Source of the DNA: Gemmatimonadota bacterium
GTDB taxonomy: Bacteria; JAAXHH01
Reading direction: 5' to 3'
DNA length: 52,538 nucleotides
NCBI GenBank assembly: GCA_026702745.1
Contig: JAPPBT010000010.1
Span: 1-52,538 of the forward strand
Shown here one piece after another: positions 23,065 through 30,511 of the stretch. The notes under the pieces were generated by a model that was not told the DNA's origin, did no database searches, and saw only the letters and a list, made by a program, of their open reading frames with translations. Each line of letters begins with the position of its first letter. Position 1 is the first letter of the stretch. The position numbers were made by a program, and so were the translations under genes.

Positions 23065-23937
23065 CTACTCCTTGGCTCGTTGAACCGCGCCTTCCACAAC
23101 CCGGCGCGTCAATACGCTGGTCAGATGCTTGCGGTATTCGGCGGTGCCCCGCATGTCGCTGATGGGCCGGGCCGCGTCGCGGGCGAGGTCGGCCGCCCGC
23201 CCAATCGATTCGTCGGAAACGGGCTGTCCGGCCAGGGCGTCCCCGGCCTCCCGCACGAAGAGGGGCGTCGGTGCCACGGCGCCGACGGCGATGCGCGCCG
23301 ACACGAACGAGGACCGGTCTTCGCTGAGCACGACGGACGCGCCGACGCCAACCACGGCGATGTCCATCTCGTTGCGGGGGATGAAGCGGCGGTAGAAGGC
23401 GCCGGAGTTCGGTGCCGGTGCCGGGAAATGGAGCGACACCAGGAACTCGCCGTCCTCCAGCACGGTACGGCCGGGGGCCGTGCAGAAGTCTTCCACGGCC
23501 ACTTTCCGCGTCCCGTTCGGACCGGCGATTTCCGCCTCGCCGGAAAGGACGATCATGGGGGGAATCGTATCACCCGCCGGGGAGGCGTTGCACAGGTTCC
23601 CACCCAGGCTGGCCCTGCCCTGGATCCCCGTGCCGCCCACCAGTCTGGCCGCGTCCATGAGTCCCGGATAGGCCGCGGCGATTTCCGCGTCTCCGTAGAT
23701 CCGGTAGCAGGGTACGGCCGCCCCGATCGTGAGGCCCGTCGCGGCGTCGTAGGACAACGCGTTCAACTCCGCGATGCTTTTGACGTCCACCACGAGGTCG
23801 GTCCGCCTGCGGTTCTCCCGGAGCTGAACGATCAGGTCCGTACCGCCCGCGAGCACACAGGCGTTTTTCCCATGATCGCTGAGCATCACGACCGCATCGG
23901 CCACGCTTTCAGGCGTGGCGTAATCGAATGCGTGCAA
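23065..23937 (-). CDS. FAD-binding medium subunit of the molybdenum hydroxylase
   Basis: A 290-residue FAD-binding PCMH-type subunit. It starts FDYATPESVADAVVML, with LAGGTDLIVQLRE (FAD pyrophosphate-binding region), GIQGRASLGGNLCNASPAGDTIPPMIVL (conserved FAD loop) and a C-terminal CO-dehydrogenase-flavoprotein domain. The GGAGTG-type site upstream and its position as first gene suggest a promoter in the 23938-24166 gap, where TTGACA is present on the minus strand (24085-24080) without a clear -10 box. Confidence 0.92.
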   Translation of the reverse strand: MHAFDYATPESVADAVVMLSDHGKNACVLAGGTDLIVQLRENRRRTDLVVDVKSIAELNALSYDAATGLTIGAAVPCYRIYGDAEIAAAYPGLMDAARLVGGTGIQGRASLGGNLCNASPAGDTIPPMIVLSGEAEIAGPNGTRKVAVEDFCTAPGRTVLEDGEFLVSLHFPAPAPNSGAFYRRFIPRNEMDIAVVGVGASVVLSEDRSSFVSARIAVGAVAPTPLFVREAGDALAGQPVSDESIGRAADLARDAARPISDMRGTAEYRKHLTSVLTRRVVEGAVQRAKE

Positions 23938-24130
23938 GACACACTCCTTTGCTGTTTACTTTGAACTGTTGACTGCGAAATCGAAATAGCCGCAAAACCG
24001 GGCACCCGGCTACACACGGGTTCAATAAGCGGTTATCGAGAAAAATCCAATCTACATAATTAGGCCGTGCAAAATAACGTGTCAAGCGGGAAAGAAATGC
24101 GGTTTCCGAAATATCGTGGCGGGTCGGAAA
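23938..24130. other. Gap before the molybdenum hydroxylase operon
   Basis: About 190 bp with no credible gene. It contains the operon's leader with AAGGAG, a short inverted repeat CCGGG/CCCGG near 24000-24015, and an isolated minus-strand TTGACA. Whether it holds a regulated promoter cannot be decided by eye. Confidence 0.4.
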
Positions 24131-24196
24131 TTACAGCGGTTCGCCCAGTTTGGACCGGCCCCGAATCTACGGTAATTCGCCCAGTTTGAATCGTCC
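24131..24196 (-). repeat. In-frame duplication of the DUF815 gene end and stop codon (36-bp offset)
   Basis: The gene end encodes Gly-Arg-Phe-Lys-Leu-Gly-Glu-Leu-Pro-stop (TAG at 24167-24169). Exactly 36 bp further on, in the same frame, the DNA encodes Gly-Arg-Ser-Lys-Leu-Gly-Glu-Pro-Leu-stop (TAA at 24131-24133). The similarity extends over about 25 bp, including AAACTGGGCGAA. The copies have diverged, so the duplication is older than the perfect ones. Confidence 0.85.
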
Positions 24197-25102
24197 CTCG
24201 AGATCGTCCACGAACTGCCGCGCCACCCGGCCGGAACGGCCGCTGGCGCGCTGAAGCCACCGGAGGGATTCCCGTCTCAGCAGTCCCGCGTCCATGTCGA
24301 GACCGCGCTGATCGGCGAGATGGCGGACGATCCGGAAATAGGTGTCCTGGGTGATCCGGTAGAAACCGATGGACAGTCCGAACCGGTCGCTCAGCGAGAC
24401 CTTCTCATCCACGGTTTCCTGGGGGTGGATTTCATCGTCGTCCGGACTGAACCGAAAGGTGTTGTCGGCGAGCTTCTCCGGCATCAGGTGCCTGCGGTTC
24501 GACGTGGCGTAGACGAGCACGTTGTCGGGCCGTGCGGTAAGACTGCCCTCGAGGAGCGCCTTGAGCTCGAGATAAATGGATTCGTCTTCCATGAAGGACA
24601 GGTCGTCGCAGAACAGGACGAAACGCTCGGGCCGGTCCCACAGTAGTTCGACGATCTCGGGCAGATCCGTCAGGTCCTGCCGGCGGACCTCGATCATGCG
24701 CAGGCCCTCGCCGGCGAACCGGGCCAGGAGGCCCTTCACCACCGAAGACTTGCCGGTTCCGCGCTCGCCCCAGATCAGCACGTTGTTCGCGGGCATCCCC
24801 CGCACGAACTGGCGGGTGTTCCGCTCCAGGATCCCGATCTCGCGGTCAAGGCCGAAGAGATCGGCCAGGTCCACCAGGTCGGGGTGCACGATCGGTTCCA
24901 GGCAGCCCCTTTCTCCACGCTTCCCCCACCGGAACGCGATGGAGCCGGCGAACGCGTCGTCTGACGTGCCGGACTGCCCGGTTCGCCCGGTCGGCCCGCT
25001 CCGCCCTTCCGTGTAGGCAGAGACCAGCGTTTCGATTCGGCCCATCAGCCTTTCGAGGCGCGGCAGCAGATCGGACAGGGTTCTTACGGGGTACTCGGGC
25101 AT
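24167..25102 (-). CDS. DUF815 AAA-type ATP-binding protein
   Basis: A 311-residue AAA+ ATPase of the DUF815 family. Walker A is GERGTGKSS (residues 112-120) and Walker B is RFVLFCDDLSF (about 160-170). Downstream is VYATSNRRHLMPE, resembling sensor 1, and an Arg-rich C-terminal helical region. The family is widespread but its client or process is not established. Residues 33-50 are a Gly/Thr/Ser-rich linker. A GTG 15 nt upstream is an alternative start. It is separated from the Gfo/Idh/MocA gene by a repeat-filled spacer, and its own 3' end is duplicated. Confidence 0.82.
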   Translation of the reverse strand: MPEYPVRTLSDLLPRLERLMGRIETLVSAYTEGRSGPTGRTGQSGTSDDAFAGSIAFRWGKRGERGCLEPIVHPDLVDLADLFGLDREIGILERNTRQFVRGMPANNVLIWGERGTGKSSVVKGLLARFAGEGLRMIEVRRQDLTDLPEIVELLWDRPERFVLFCDDLSFMEDESIYLELKALLEGSLTARPDNVLVYATSNRRHLMPEKLADNTFRFSPDDDEIHPQETVDEKVSLSDRFGLSIGFYRITQDTYFRIVRHLADQRGLDMDAGLLRRESLRWLQRASGRSGRVARQFVDDLEGRFKLGELP

Positions 25103-25150
25103 GGTTTTAGTATCCACTTTCCTTGCCGGTTCCGCCAGGGAACCAGGGAA

Positions 25151-25233
25151 GGGTCAGGGATCCAGGCACGGGGCCAGGGATCCACCGTACAGGGCCAGGG
25201 ATCCAGCGTACAGGGCTAAGGATCCAGCGTATA
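25151..25233 (-). repeat. 21-bp tandem repeat, about 4 copies, at the end of the Gfo/Idh/MocA gene
   Basis: Units at 25171-25191, 25192-25212 and 25213-25233 share GGGCCAGGGATCCAGCGTAC; a partial, more divergent copy lies at 25151-25170. The unit at 25213 holds the gene's last codons and TAG; in the downstream copies TAG has become TGG. So the repeat is a copy of a gene end whose stop has been lost in the later units. Confidence 0.88.
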
Positions 25234-26319
25234 AGGTGCCAGCCCGAGCGGCAACGGGGCCGGCCGGGCACAGGTACTTTCCAGCGAGATGTGCCGTCCC
25301 GATTCCGACGATTCCTCGATGGACAGCATGACGTCCAGCACGTGGCGGGTGAGTTCGCCGCTGGCCCGGTGCGGGCGGCCCGAGCGCAAGGCGTAGACCA
25401 TGTCCGCCACGCCCAGGCCGCGGCTCTGCTCCTCGTAACCGTGGCTCAGGGGCATCTCGGTCCAGTTTTCCGCGCCGCCGCGGCGCAGTTTCACGGGCCC
25501 GCCAAAGGAATTGGGATCCGGCACGCTCAGGGAGCCCTCCGATCCGTAGATCTCGATGCAGGGCAGCTCATGGTGCCATACGTCGAAACTGGTCACGATC
25601 GTCCCGACTGGGCCGCTTTCGAACTCGAGCAGGCCCGCCAGGTGCGTGGGTACCTCGACCTCGATTTGTCCGCCGCGAAGGGGCTCGCTCGTTATGGTGC
25701 GCACGGGGTGGGTGATGCGCGTAGCGCCCGTAAGCCGGGCGACTGGTCCCAGCAGATTGACCAGGGCCGTGACATAGTACGGCCCCATGTCCAGCATGGG
25801 CCCGGCGCCGGGCTTGTAGAAGAAGGCGGGATCGGGATGCCATCTTTCGTGCCCCGCACTCAGCATGAAGGCCGTGGCCGCCACGGGTTCGCCGATCCAG
25901 CCGTCGTCGATGAGCTTCCTGCAGGTCTGTATGCCGGCGCCCATGAAGGTGTCGGGCGCCCCGCCCACCAGCTTGCCGGCGCGCTTCGCGAGATCGAGCA
26001 AGGCGCGGCCGTCTTCCTTACGGATCGCCATGGGTTTTTCCGAATACACCGATTTGCCATGTTCCAGCGCGGCCCGGGCGATTTCGGCATGGGCGGCGGG
26101 AATGGTCAGGTTGATGACGATCTCGATGGAGGGATCGTCAAGCAGGGCTTCCACCGTAAGGGCTTCCACGCCTTCGTATTCGGCGGCTTTGGCCCGCGCC
26201 CGTTCCGGGATCATGTCGGCGCAGGCGACCACGTCGAAAGCCTCGAACTTGCGTCCCGCCTCGAAATACACGCTGCTGATGTTGCCGCATCCGATGATGC
26301 CCGCCTTGAGCGCCGTCAT
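25216..26319 (-). CDS. Gfo/Idh/MocA family NAD(P)-dependent oxidoreductase
   Basis: A 367-residue oxidoreductase. The Rossmann motif GIIGCGNIS is at residues 7-15, followed by [10 protein letters not shown] and the conserved YSEKPMA (about 92-98) with the catalytic Lys. The C-terminal half is the MocA-type substrate domain ([21 protein letters not shown]). Family members oxidise sugars, inositol or similar polyols; the substrate is not determinable. It is divergent from the lipoprotein gene, and the 390-bp gap between them carries the inverted repeat and promoter described separately. Confidence 0.88.
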   Translation of the reverse strand: MTALKAGIIGCGNISSVYFEAGRKFEAFDVVACADMIPERARAKAAEYEGVEALTVEALLDDPSIEIVINLTIPAAHAEIARAALEHGKSVYSEKPMAIRKEDGRALLDLAKRAGKLVGGAPDTFMGAGIQTCRKLIDDGWIGEPVAATAFMLSAGHERWHPDPAFFYKPGAGPMLDMGPYYVTALVNLLGPVARLTGATRITHPVRTITSEPLRGGQIEVEVPTHLAGLLEFESGPVGTIVTSFDVWHHELPCIEIYGSEGSLSVPDPNSFGGPVKLRRGGAENWTEMPLSHGYEEQSRGLGVADMVYALRSGRPHRASGELTRHVLDVMLSIEESSESGRHISLESTCARPAPLPLGLAPYTLDP

Positions 26320-26497
26320 GGGATTTCGCCTCTAGAGTGCGGTCACTTTACCGTTACAGGAAAGTAAGGTCCACCGCGTCGATGCCGCGGCGGAACGCGC
26401 TTCCAGGCCTCCTGCCGCAGCCTCGTGATTCGTCTCCATGCAGCCACGGGAGTTCCACCTGCCAAATGCCCATCACTTCTAATCCGCGGGCCGGTAA

Positions 26498-26547
26498 ACG
26501 TCAAGCGAAATATGCCGCCCGGGGGGAACCTGTAATCGCTTGACGTT
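26498..26547. promoter_or_regulatory. 12-bp perfect (15-bp near-perfect) inverted repeat carrying divergent -35 boxes
   Basis: AACGTCAAGCGA at 26498-26509 and its exact reverse complement TCGCTTGACGTT at 26536-26547 are separated by 26 bp. Extending outward gives 15 bp with one mismatch. Each arm contains a TTGACG -35 box pointing outwards: forward at 26540 and reverse at 26505-26500. The reverse -10 candidate TAGAAG is weak. Confidence 0.7.
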
Positions 26548-26568
26548 CACAGGGGGCTTGCCTATAAT
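26540..26568 (+). promoter_or_regulatory. Strong sigma70-type promoter of the lipoprotein/transporter genes
   Basis: TTGACG (26540-26545), 17-bp spacer and TATAAT (26563-26568): five of six and six of six matches to consensus. Transcription would begin near 26575, leaving about 138 nt of leader before the start. Confidence 0.75.
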
Positions 26569-26712
26569 CTCAATCGTCCCGGAGCGGTGATCCGAACGTG
26601 CGAAACCGGTTCGCATCGTCGCCGGAATACATCGAACTTTGCACCATGCCGTACGCCATCCCGTGGCGCCATTCCGTGACGCCATTCTATGGTCTACCCG
26701 CCGGAGATAACC

Positions 26713-27195
26713 TTGATCAAGCAGATACTGAGTTACGGTGTGCTCTTCAGCGTGTTGATTGCGGGGTGCAGCGCGGATGCAGTCGGTCCCGGCAACGTGG
26801 CCAGGCCCCTCGTGGGAAACTACGATCTCGAAAGCCGAACGGTCAACACCACCATACAGACGGATTCCGGCAGAACGGAAGAACGGATCGTGCTGGTACC
26901 CCCGCTGGTACGCGGACGCCTCCGCCTAAGTACCGACGGCCGGTACGGCCAGGTCGATACGACCATCGTATCGGATTCCACGACGGTCAATATCCAGAAC
27001 GGACGCTGGAGCGTGCTGGACAACGTGTTCTACTTCGTGACTGATGACAACCAGCAGTACGAGGACCGCTTTACGTTCGACGGCCTGAGACTGGTCCGCA
27101 ACTCCGAGGAGATCCGCCACGTCTCGGGCAGGTTTTTCAGCGTCACTGACGTCTGGCTCAAACTGCCCGACGCCGAACCCTCCGCGGATCCATAA
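26713..27195 (+). CDS. Small lipoprotein of unknown function
   Basis: A 160-residue protein beginning MIKQILSYGVLFSVLIAGCSADAVGPG, a lipoprotein signal with a hydrophobic segment and lipobox Leu-Ile-Ala-Gly-Cys. The start is TTG at 26713 with GGAG 6 nt upstream; an ATG at 26689 would lengthen the N-terminus and weaken the signal sequence. The mature part is predicted to be beta-rich with alternating polar/hydrophobic residues (GRLRLSTDGRYGQVDTTIVSDSTTVNIQNGRWSVLDNVFYFVTDDNQQYEDRFTFDG), reminiscent of lipocalin-like or DUF-type periplasmic proteins. It is first in a two-gene unit with the transporter 21 bp downstream, so it may be a partner of that transporter. Confidence 0.65.
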   Translation: MIKQILSYGVLFSVLIAGCSADAVGPGNVARPLVGNYDLESRTVNTTIQTDSGRTEERIVLVPPLVRGRLRLSTDGRYGQVDTTIVSDSTTVNIQNGRWSVLDNVFYFVTDDNQQYEDRFTFDGLRLVRNSEEIRHVSGRFFSVTDVWLKLPDAEPSADP

Positions 27196-27216
27196 CCCCA
27201 ACGAAAGCGCCAGGGC

Positions 27217-29214
27217 ATGACCCTCGTCAAGGACGACCTGTCAGCCTCCGCCTTTTCCGACCATCCCCAGGTCTACGAGGAGGGGTTCAATGTAAAGACG
27301 GTCATCGGGATCGTCTTTCTTGGGTTGTTCATGATCCCGGGCTCTATCTATCTGAACCTGATCGCGGGGCAGAGCCTCGGGCCTGCGGCGGAATGGACCA
27401 CGATCATCCTGTTCATCGAAGTCGCGCGCCGGTCCTTCACCACGCTCAGCCGCCAGGAAATCTACATGCTTTACTACGTGGCGGCCAGCCTCACCGCCGG
27501 CGTGGGGCTGGCGCTGTCCGGCGGTCCCTTCGCCCAACTCATCTGGTACCAGTATTTCGTCCAGTCCCCCGGTGCCCGGGCCTTCGGCATCGATGACCAG
27601 ATCCCCTCCTGGATCTCTCCCGGCGCGGATTCCGAAGCCATCGTACTGCGCACGCTGCTGCACGGGGAATGGCTGGTGCCGATCATGCTCATCGCCGTGC
27701 TCCACATCTTTAACCGGGCGAGCGCTTTCACCCTGGGTTACGGACTTTTCCGTGTAACGGCCGACGTGGAACGGCTGCCCTTCCCCCTCGCCCCGATCCA
27801 GGCGGAGGGCGCCACGGCCCTGGCGGAGAGTTCCGCGGGACAGGAATCGTGGCGCTGGCGCGCCTTCAGCATCGGGGCCATGCTGGGACTCGTTTTCGGC
27901 GCGTTCTACATCGGCATACCGGCCGTCACGGGCGCGCTGCTGGCAGAGCCGATCACGCTGATTCCCATTCCTTTCGCCGACCTGACGCGCAACACGGAGA
28001 ACATTCTGCCCGCCGCGGCCATGGCGGTTGAACTGGGACTGGGGCCGGTGTTGACGGGGTTCGTGCTGCCCTTCTGGATCGTGGTCGGTTCCGCCATCGG
28101 CGCGTTGCTTACCGTGGTCGTCAACCCGCTGCTCTACGATTTCGGGATCCTGCGCACCTGGTCGCCGGGCATGGACGCCATCCAGACCACGCTCGTCAAC
28201 GATATCGATTTCTGGATGAGCGTTCGCATCGGTACGGGATTCGCCGTCGCGCTGATCGGTGGATGGAGCATCCTGTCCGGTCTCAGAAAACGGTCCGGCG
28301 GAGCGAGGCGCGAAGGATCAGACGCCGGTACCGGTTCGTCCAGGCCTTTGACGCCGCCCGGCCGGGGGGATTTCCCCATGTCCGTGATCTTCGGCGCCTT
28401 CCTGCTCCTCACGGTGGGCTACGTCGTCCTGAGCTGGCGCCTGGTGCCCGGGTTCCCTATCCTATTCTTCGTGTTCTACGGTTTCTTCTATACCCCGCTC
28501 AGCTCGTATGCGAGCGCCCGCCTGCGGGCCATCACGGGCGCCGATCTGCAGTTCCCCCTCATCAAGGAGGCCACGTTCATTCTCAGCGGATACAAGGGGG
28601 TGGACATCTGGTTCGCGCCGATTCCCATTTTCAACTACGGCGGCCAGGCCCAGGCCTTTCGCGAGGTCGAGCTGACCGGCACCCGGTTCACGAGCGTGCT
28701 GAAGGCGGAACTGGTCATGATCCCGGTCCTGCTCGTCTGCAGCCTGCTGTTCTGGCATTTCGTATGGGGACTCGCGCCGATTCCGTCGCAGGCCTATCCC
28801 TACGCGCAGAAGTTCTGGCAGCAGCAGGCCACGATGCAGGCGCTGTGGTACTCCAGCACCGCAGGATCGGGATTCGAGTCGAGCTACCTGATCGAGGCAT
28901 TGAAAATCCCCTACATGGCCGGCGGCGCGGTTTTCGGCGTCCTGGCCTACGCCGTGCTGGCGGCCTTCAACCTTCCCGTCATGCTGATCTTCGGCATGAT
29001 TGCCAGCGTGGGCACGGTGCCCCACGCCTTCATCCCGCAGTTTCTGGGCGCGTTGCTGGGCAGGTATTACATGGAGCGGAAATTCGGCAGGCGGAGATGG
29101 ATGCGGTACACGCCGGTCCTGGCGGCCGGCTACGCTTGCGGCACGGGGCTGGTAGGCATGGCCACGGTAGCTGTCGCGCTGATTTCCAAGACCGTGGCGC
29201 CCCTGGTCTACTGA
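27217..29214 (+). CDS. OPT-like multi-pass membrane protein (predicted peptide transporter family)
   Basis: A 665-residue membrane protein with about 12-14 hydrophobic segments. Hydrophobic stretches begin at NVKTVIGIVFLGLFMIPGSIYLNLIAG and alternate with short loops. A hydrophilic stretch at about 350-390 (SGLRKRSGGARREGSDAG...) separates two halves, as in OPT-like families. The second half holds GYKGVDIWFAPIPIFNYGGQAQAF and GMIASVGTVPHAFIPQFLGALLG. It resembles membrane proteins annotated as peptide transporters with OPT-like topology. I could not confirm the OPT consensus, so substrate is open. AGGG precedes the ATG. It ends 7 bp inside the convergent GerW-like gene. Confidence 0.65.
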   Translation: MTLVKDDLSASAFSDHPQVYEEGFNVKTVIGIVFLGLFMIPGSIYLNLIAGQSLGPAAEWTTIILFIEVARRSFTTLSRQEIYMLYYVAASLTAGVGLALSGGPFAQLIWYQYFVQSPGARAFGIDDQIPSWISPGADSEAIVLRTLLHGEWLVPIMLIAVLHIFNRASAFTLGYGLFRVTADVERLPFPLAPIQAEGATALAESSAGQESWRWRAFSIGAMLGLVFGAFYIGIPAVTGALLAEPITLIPIPFADLTRNTENILPAAAMAVELGLGPVLTGFVLPFWIVVGSAIGALLTVVVNPLLYDFGILRTWSPGMDAIQTTLVNDIDFWMSVRIGTGFAVALIGGWSILSGLRKRSGGARREGSDAGTGSSRPLTPPGRGDFPMSVIFGAFLLLTVGYVVLSWRLVPGFPILFFVFYGFFYTPLSSYASARLRAITGADLQFPLIKEATFILSGYKGVDIWFAPIPIFNYGGQAQAFREVELTGTRFTSVLKAELVMIPVLLVCSLLFWHFVWGLAPIPSQAYPYAQKFWQQQATMQALWYSSTAGSGFESSYLIEALKIPYMAGGAVFGVLAYAVLAAFNLPVMLIFGMIASVGTVPHAFIPQFLGALLGRYYMERKFGRRRWMRYTPVLAAGYACGTGLVGMATVAVALISKTVAPLVY

Positions 29215-29561
29215 TCGACGTCGTTACCTTTGCGGGTATACCTCTTCAATTCCTCGATGACGTCCGGCATGATGTCCAGCAACTTGCCCATGGGGCTGCT
29301 GGGCGAGTTCATGTGCAGCAGTTGCGCACGGTCCTGCTGGATGACCAGGAAGGCGACCGGCTCGACCGATACGCCGCCGCCGGCTCCCTTCTTCTGGTTG
29401 TCCTCGCCGCCGAATCCCCCGGCGCCGAAACCAAGGGACAGCCTGGATACCGGAACCACCCAGGCATCGCCGATCTGCATCGGCTTGCCCACGTGCACCT
29501 CGGTATCGGCGATCTGACGCAGTTCCTCCAGCATGGTCTGGATCATTTCATTTACAGGCAT
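29208..29561 (-). CDS. GerW/YtfJ-family protein
   Basis: A 117-residue GerW family protein: MPVNEMIQTMLEELRQIADTEVHVGKPMQIGDAWVVPVSRLSLGFGAGGFG, a Gly-rich segment, then GVSVEPVAFLVIQQDRAQLLH. In Bacillus this family is linked to spores, but it occurs widely in non-sporulating bacteria, where the role is unknown. The ATG at 29561 has GGAG 6 nt upstream; the longer frame from 29630 is rejected. It converges on the transporter gene with a 7-bp overlap of the coding ends. Confidence 0.82.
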   Translation of the reverse strand: MPVNEMIQTMLEELRQIADTEVHVGKPMQIGDAWVVPVSRLSLGFGAGGFGGEDNQKKGAGGGVSVEPVAFLVIQQDRAQLLHMNSPSSPMGKLLDIMPDVIEELKRYTRKGNDVDQ

Positions 29562-29732
29562 GGCGGTCTCCGGTTCATCAGGCCGTGATTCGGTCGGTTC
29601 AATATACATGCCGGCCAGCGGCCTGTGCACGTGGTTTTTTGCACCGTACTTTGTACCGTTCTTCGCAACGTCCCGGGTATACGGCGATTCGAGGAATCAC
29701 GACATGGCCACGAAGGAAATTCGTTTTTTTAT

Positions 29733-29761
29733 TTGACGACTAACCGTATGTTGTGTATATT
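29733..29761 (+). promoter_or_regulatory. lexA promoter with candidate LexA operator
   Basis: TTGACG at 29733-29738 and TATATT at 29756-29761 with a 17-bp spacer. The spacer carries AACCGTATGTT (29742-29752), an AAC-N5-GTT dyad in the place where an autoregulatory SOS box is expected. The resulting leader is about 78 nt and holds the 10-bp repeat at 29785-29814. Confidence 0.6.
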
Positions 29762-29784
29762 TTGCAGACATTGACCCTCAAGCA

Positions 29785-29814
29785 GCACAAAGAAGCACAA
29801 AGAAGTACAAAACC
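29785..29814 (+). repeat. 10-bp tandem repeat, 3 copies, in the lexA leader
   Basis: GCACAAAGAA twice (29785-29794, 29795-29804) and GTACAAAACC once (29805-29814). The spacing is one DNA turn, and the copies are A-rich. Confidence 0.8.
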
Positions 29815-29845
29815 TCGCGTATAATGCACCAGGGAGTTCAACTTC

Positions 29846-30463
29846 ATGAAAGCGCTAACGACCAAGCAACAGAACGTATACGATTTTATACGCAAAAAGG
29901 TCGGCCGGATAGGGTATCCACCCAGTGTAAGGGAGATCGCGCAACAGTTTGGAATCAGTACTCGCGCAGCTTACGACCACCTTCGGGCGATCGAGAAAAA
30001 GGGCTATATCCGCCGCGATCCCATGAAGCCTCGCGCGATAGAAATCGTGGGGTCCAGGGATGCCTCCGCACCGGGTGCCGGCGGCGTCGTCCGGGTCCCC
30101 GTCCTCGGCCGTGTAGCCGCCGGGCTGCCGATTCTCGCCGAAGAGAACGTCGAGGAATACATGACTTTTCCGACAGGCATGGTGAAGCAGGACGGGAATG
30201 TCTTCGCCCTCGAGGTACACGGGGACAGCATGATCGAAGACGGCATCATGGACGGAGACTACGTTCTGGTCCGTGAGCAGCCCGTGGCCGAGACGGGCGA
30301 AACGGTCGTCGCGCTGCTGGACGACGAGGCCACGGTCAAGCGATTCTACCGGCGCAACGACCGCTTCGAACTCGTGCCCGCCCATCCGACCATGGAACCC
30401 ATCATCGCCGATGAGGTGTCCATCGTGGGCAAGGTGGTCGGGGTATACCGCAGAATGGACTGA
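29846..30463 (+). CDS. lexA: LexA repressor
   Basis: A 205-residue LexA. The winged-helix DNA-binding region is at residues 1-65 (LTTKQQNVYDFIRKKVGRIGYPPSVREIAQQFGISTRAAYDHLRAIEKKGYI). The autocleavage site Ala92-Gly93 is in VLGRVAAGLPILAEEN; the Ser/Lys dyad is Ser128 (VHGDSMIEDGI) and Lys165 (EATVKRFYRR). RecA-stimulated self-cleavage derepresses the SOS regulon. The length is normal. The ATG has GGGAG upstream. An 18-bp inverted repeat CGTATA-N6-TATACG lies inside codons 11-16. Confidence 0.95.
   Translation: MKALTTKQQNVYDFIRKKVGRIGYPPSVREIAQQFGISTRAAYDHLRAIEKKGYIRRDPMKPRAIEIVGSRDASAPGAGGVVRVPVLGRVAAGLPILAEENVEEYMTFPTGMVKQDGNVFALEVHGDSMIEDGIMDGDYVLVREQPVAETGETVVALLDDEATVKRFYRRNDRFELVPAHPTMEPIIADEVSIVGKVVGVYRRMD
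29875..29892. promoter_or_regulatory. Inverted repeat CGTATA-N6-TATACG inside the lexA coding start
   Basis: CGTATACGATTTTATACG: perfect 6-bp arms around six bases, 30 bp inside the lexA gene. A related CGTATA occurs upstream near 29818. It could be an internal operator or chance; AT-rich palindromes at codons are not rare. Confidence 0.3.
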
Positions 30464-30511
30464 CCCGCGGATTTCGCGGACAACCAGATCACTCCACTTG
30501 AACCACGGCGT

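Larger units (their letters stand above)
26320..26712. other. Divergent intergenic region, 393 bp
   Basis: No credible coding sequence; frames on both strands here have no ribosome-binding site and no conserved composition. The informative part is 26498-26568 (inverted repeat and promoter). The rest, about 26320-26490, shows nothing I can name. Confidence 0.5.

Noticed and set aside
24080-24085. Minus-strand TTGACA before the molybdenum hydroxylase operon
   Set aside because: A perfect -35 box, but no acceptable -10 box at 16-18 bp; not called as a promoter.
29710-29730. Short hairpin ACGAA/TTCGT with a run of T before lexA
   Set aside because: Only a 5-bp stem, and no plus-strand gene ends just upstream; it is probably AT-rich promoter-region sequence.
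30464-30511. CCGCG/CGCGG hairpin after lexA
   Set aside because: Five-pair stem with no T tract, so it does not qualify as an intrinsic terminator.
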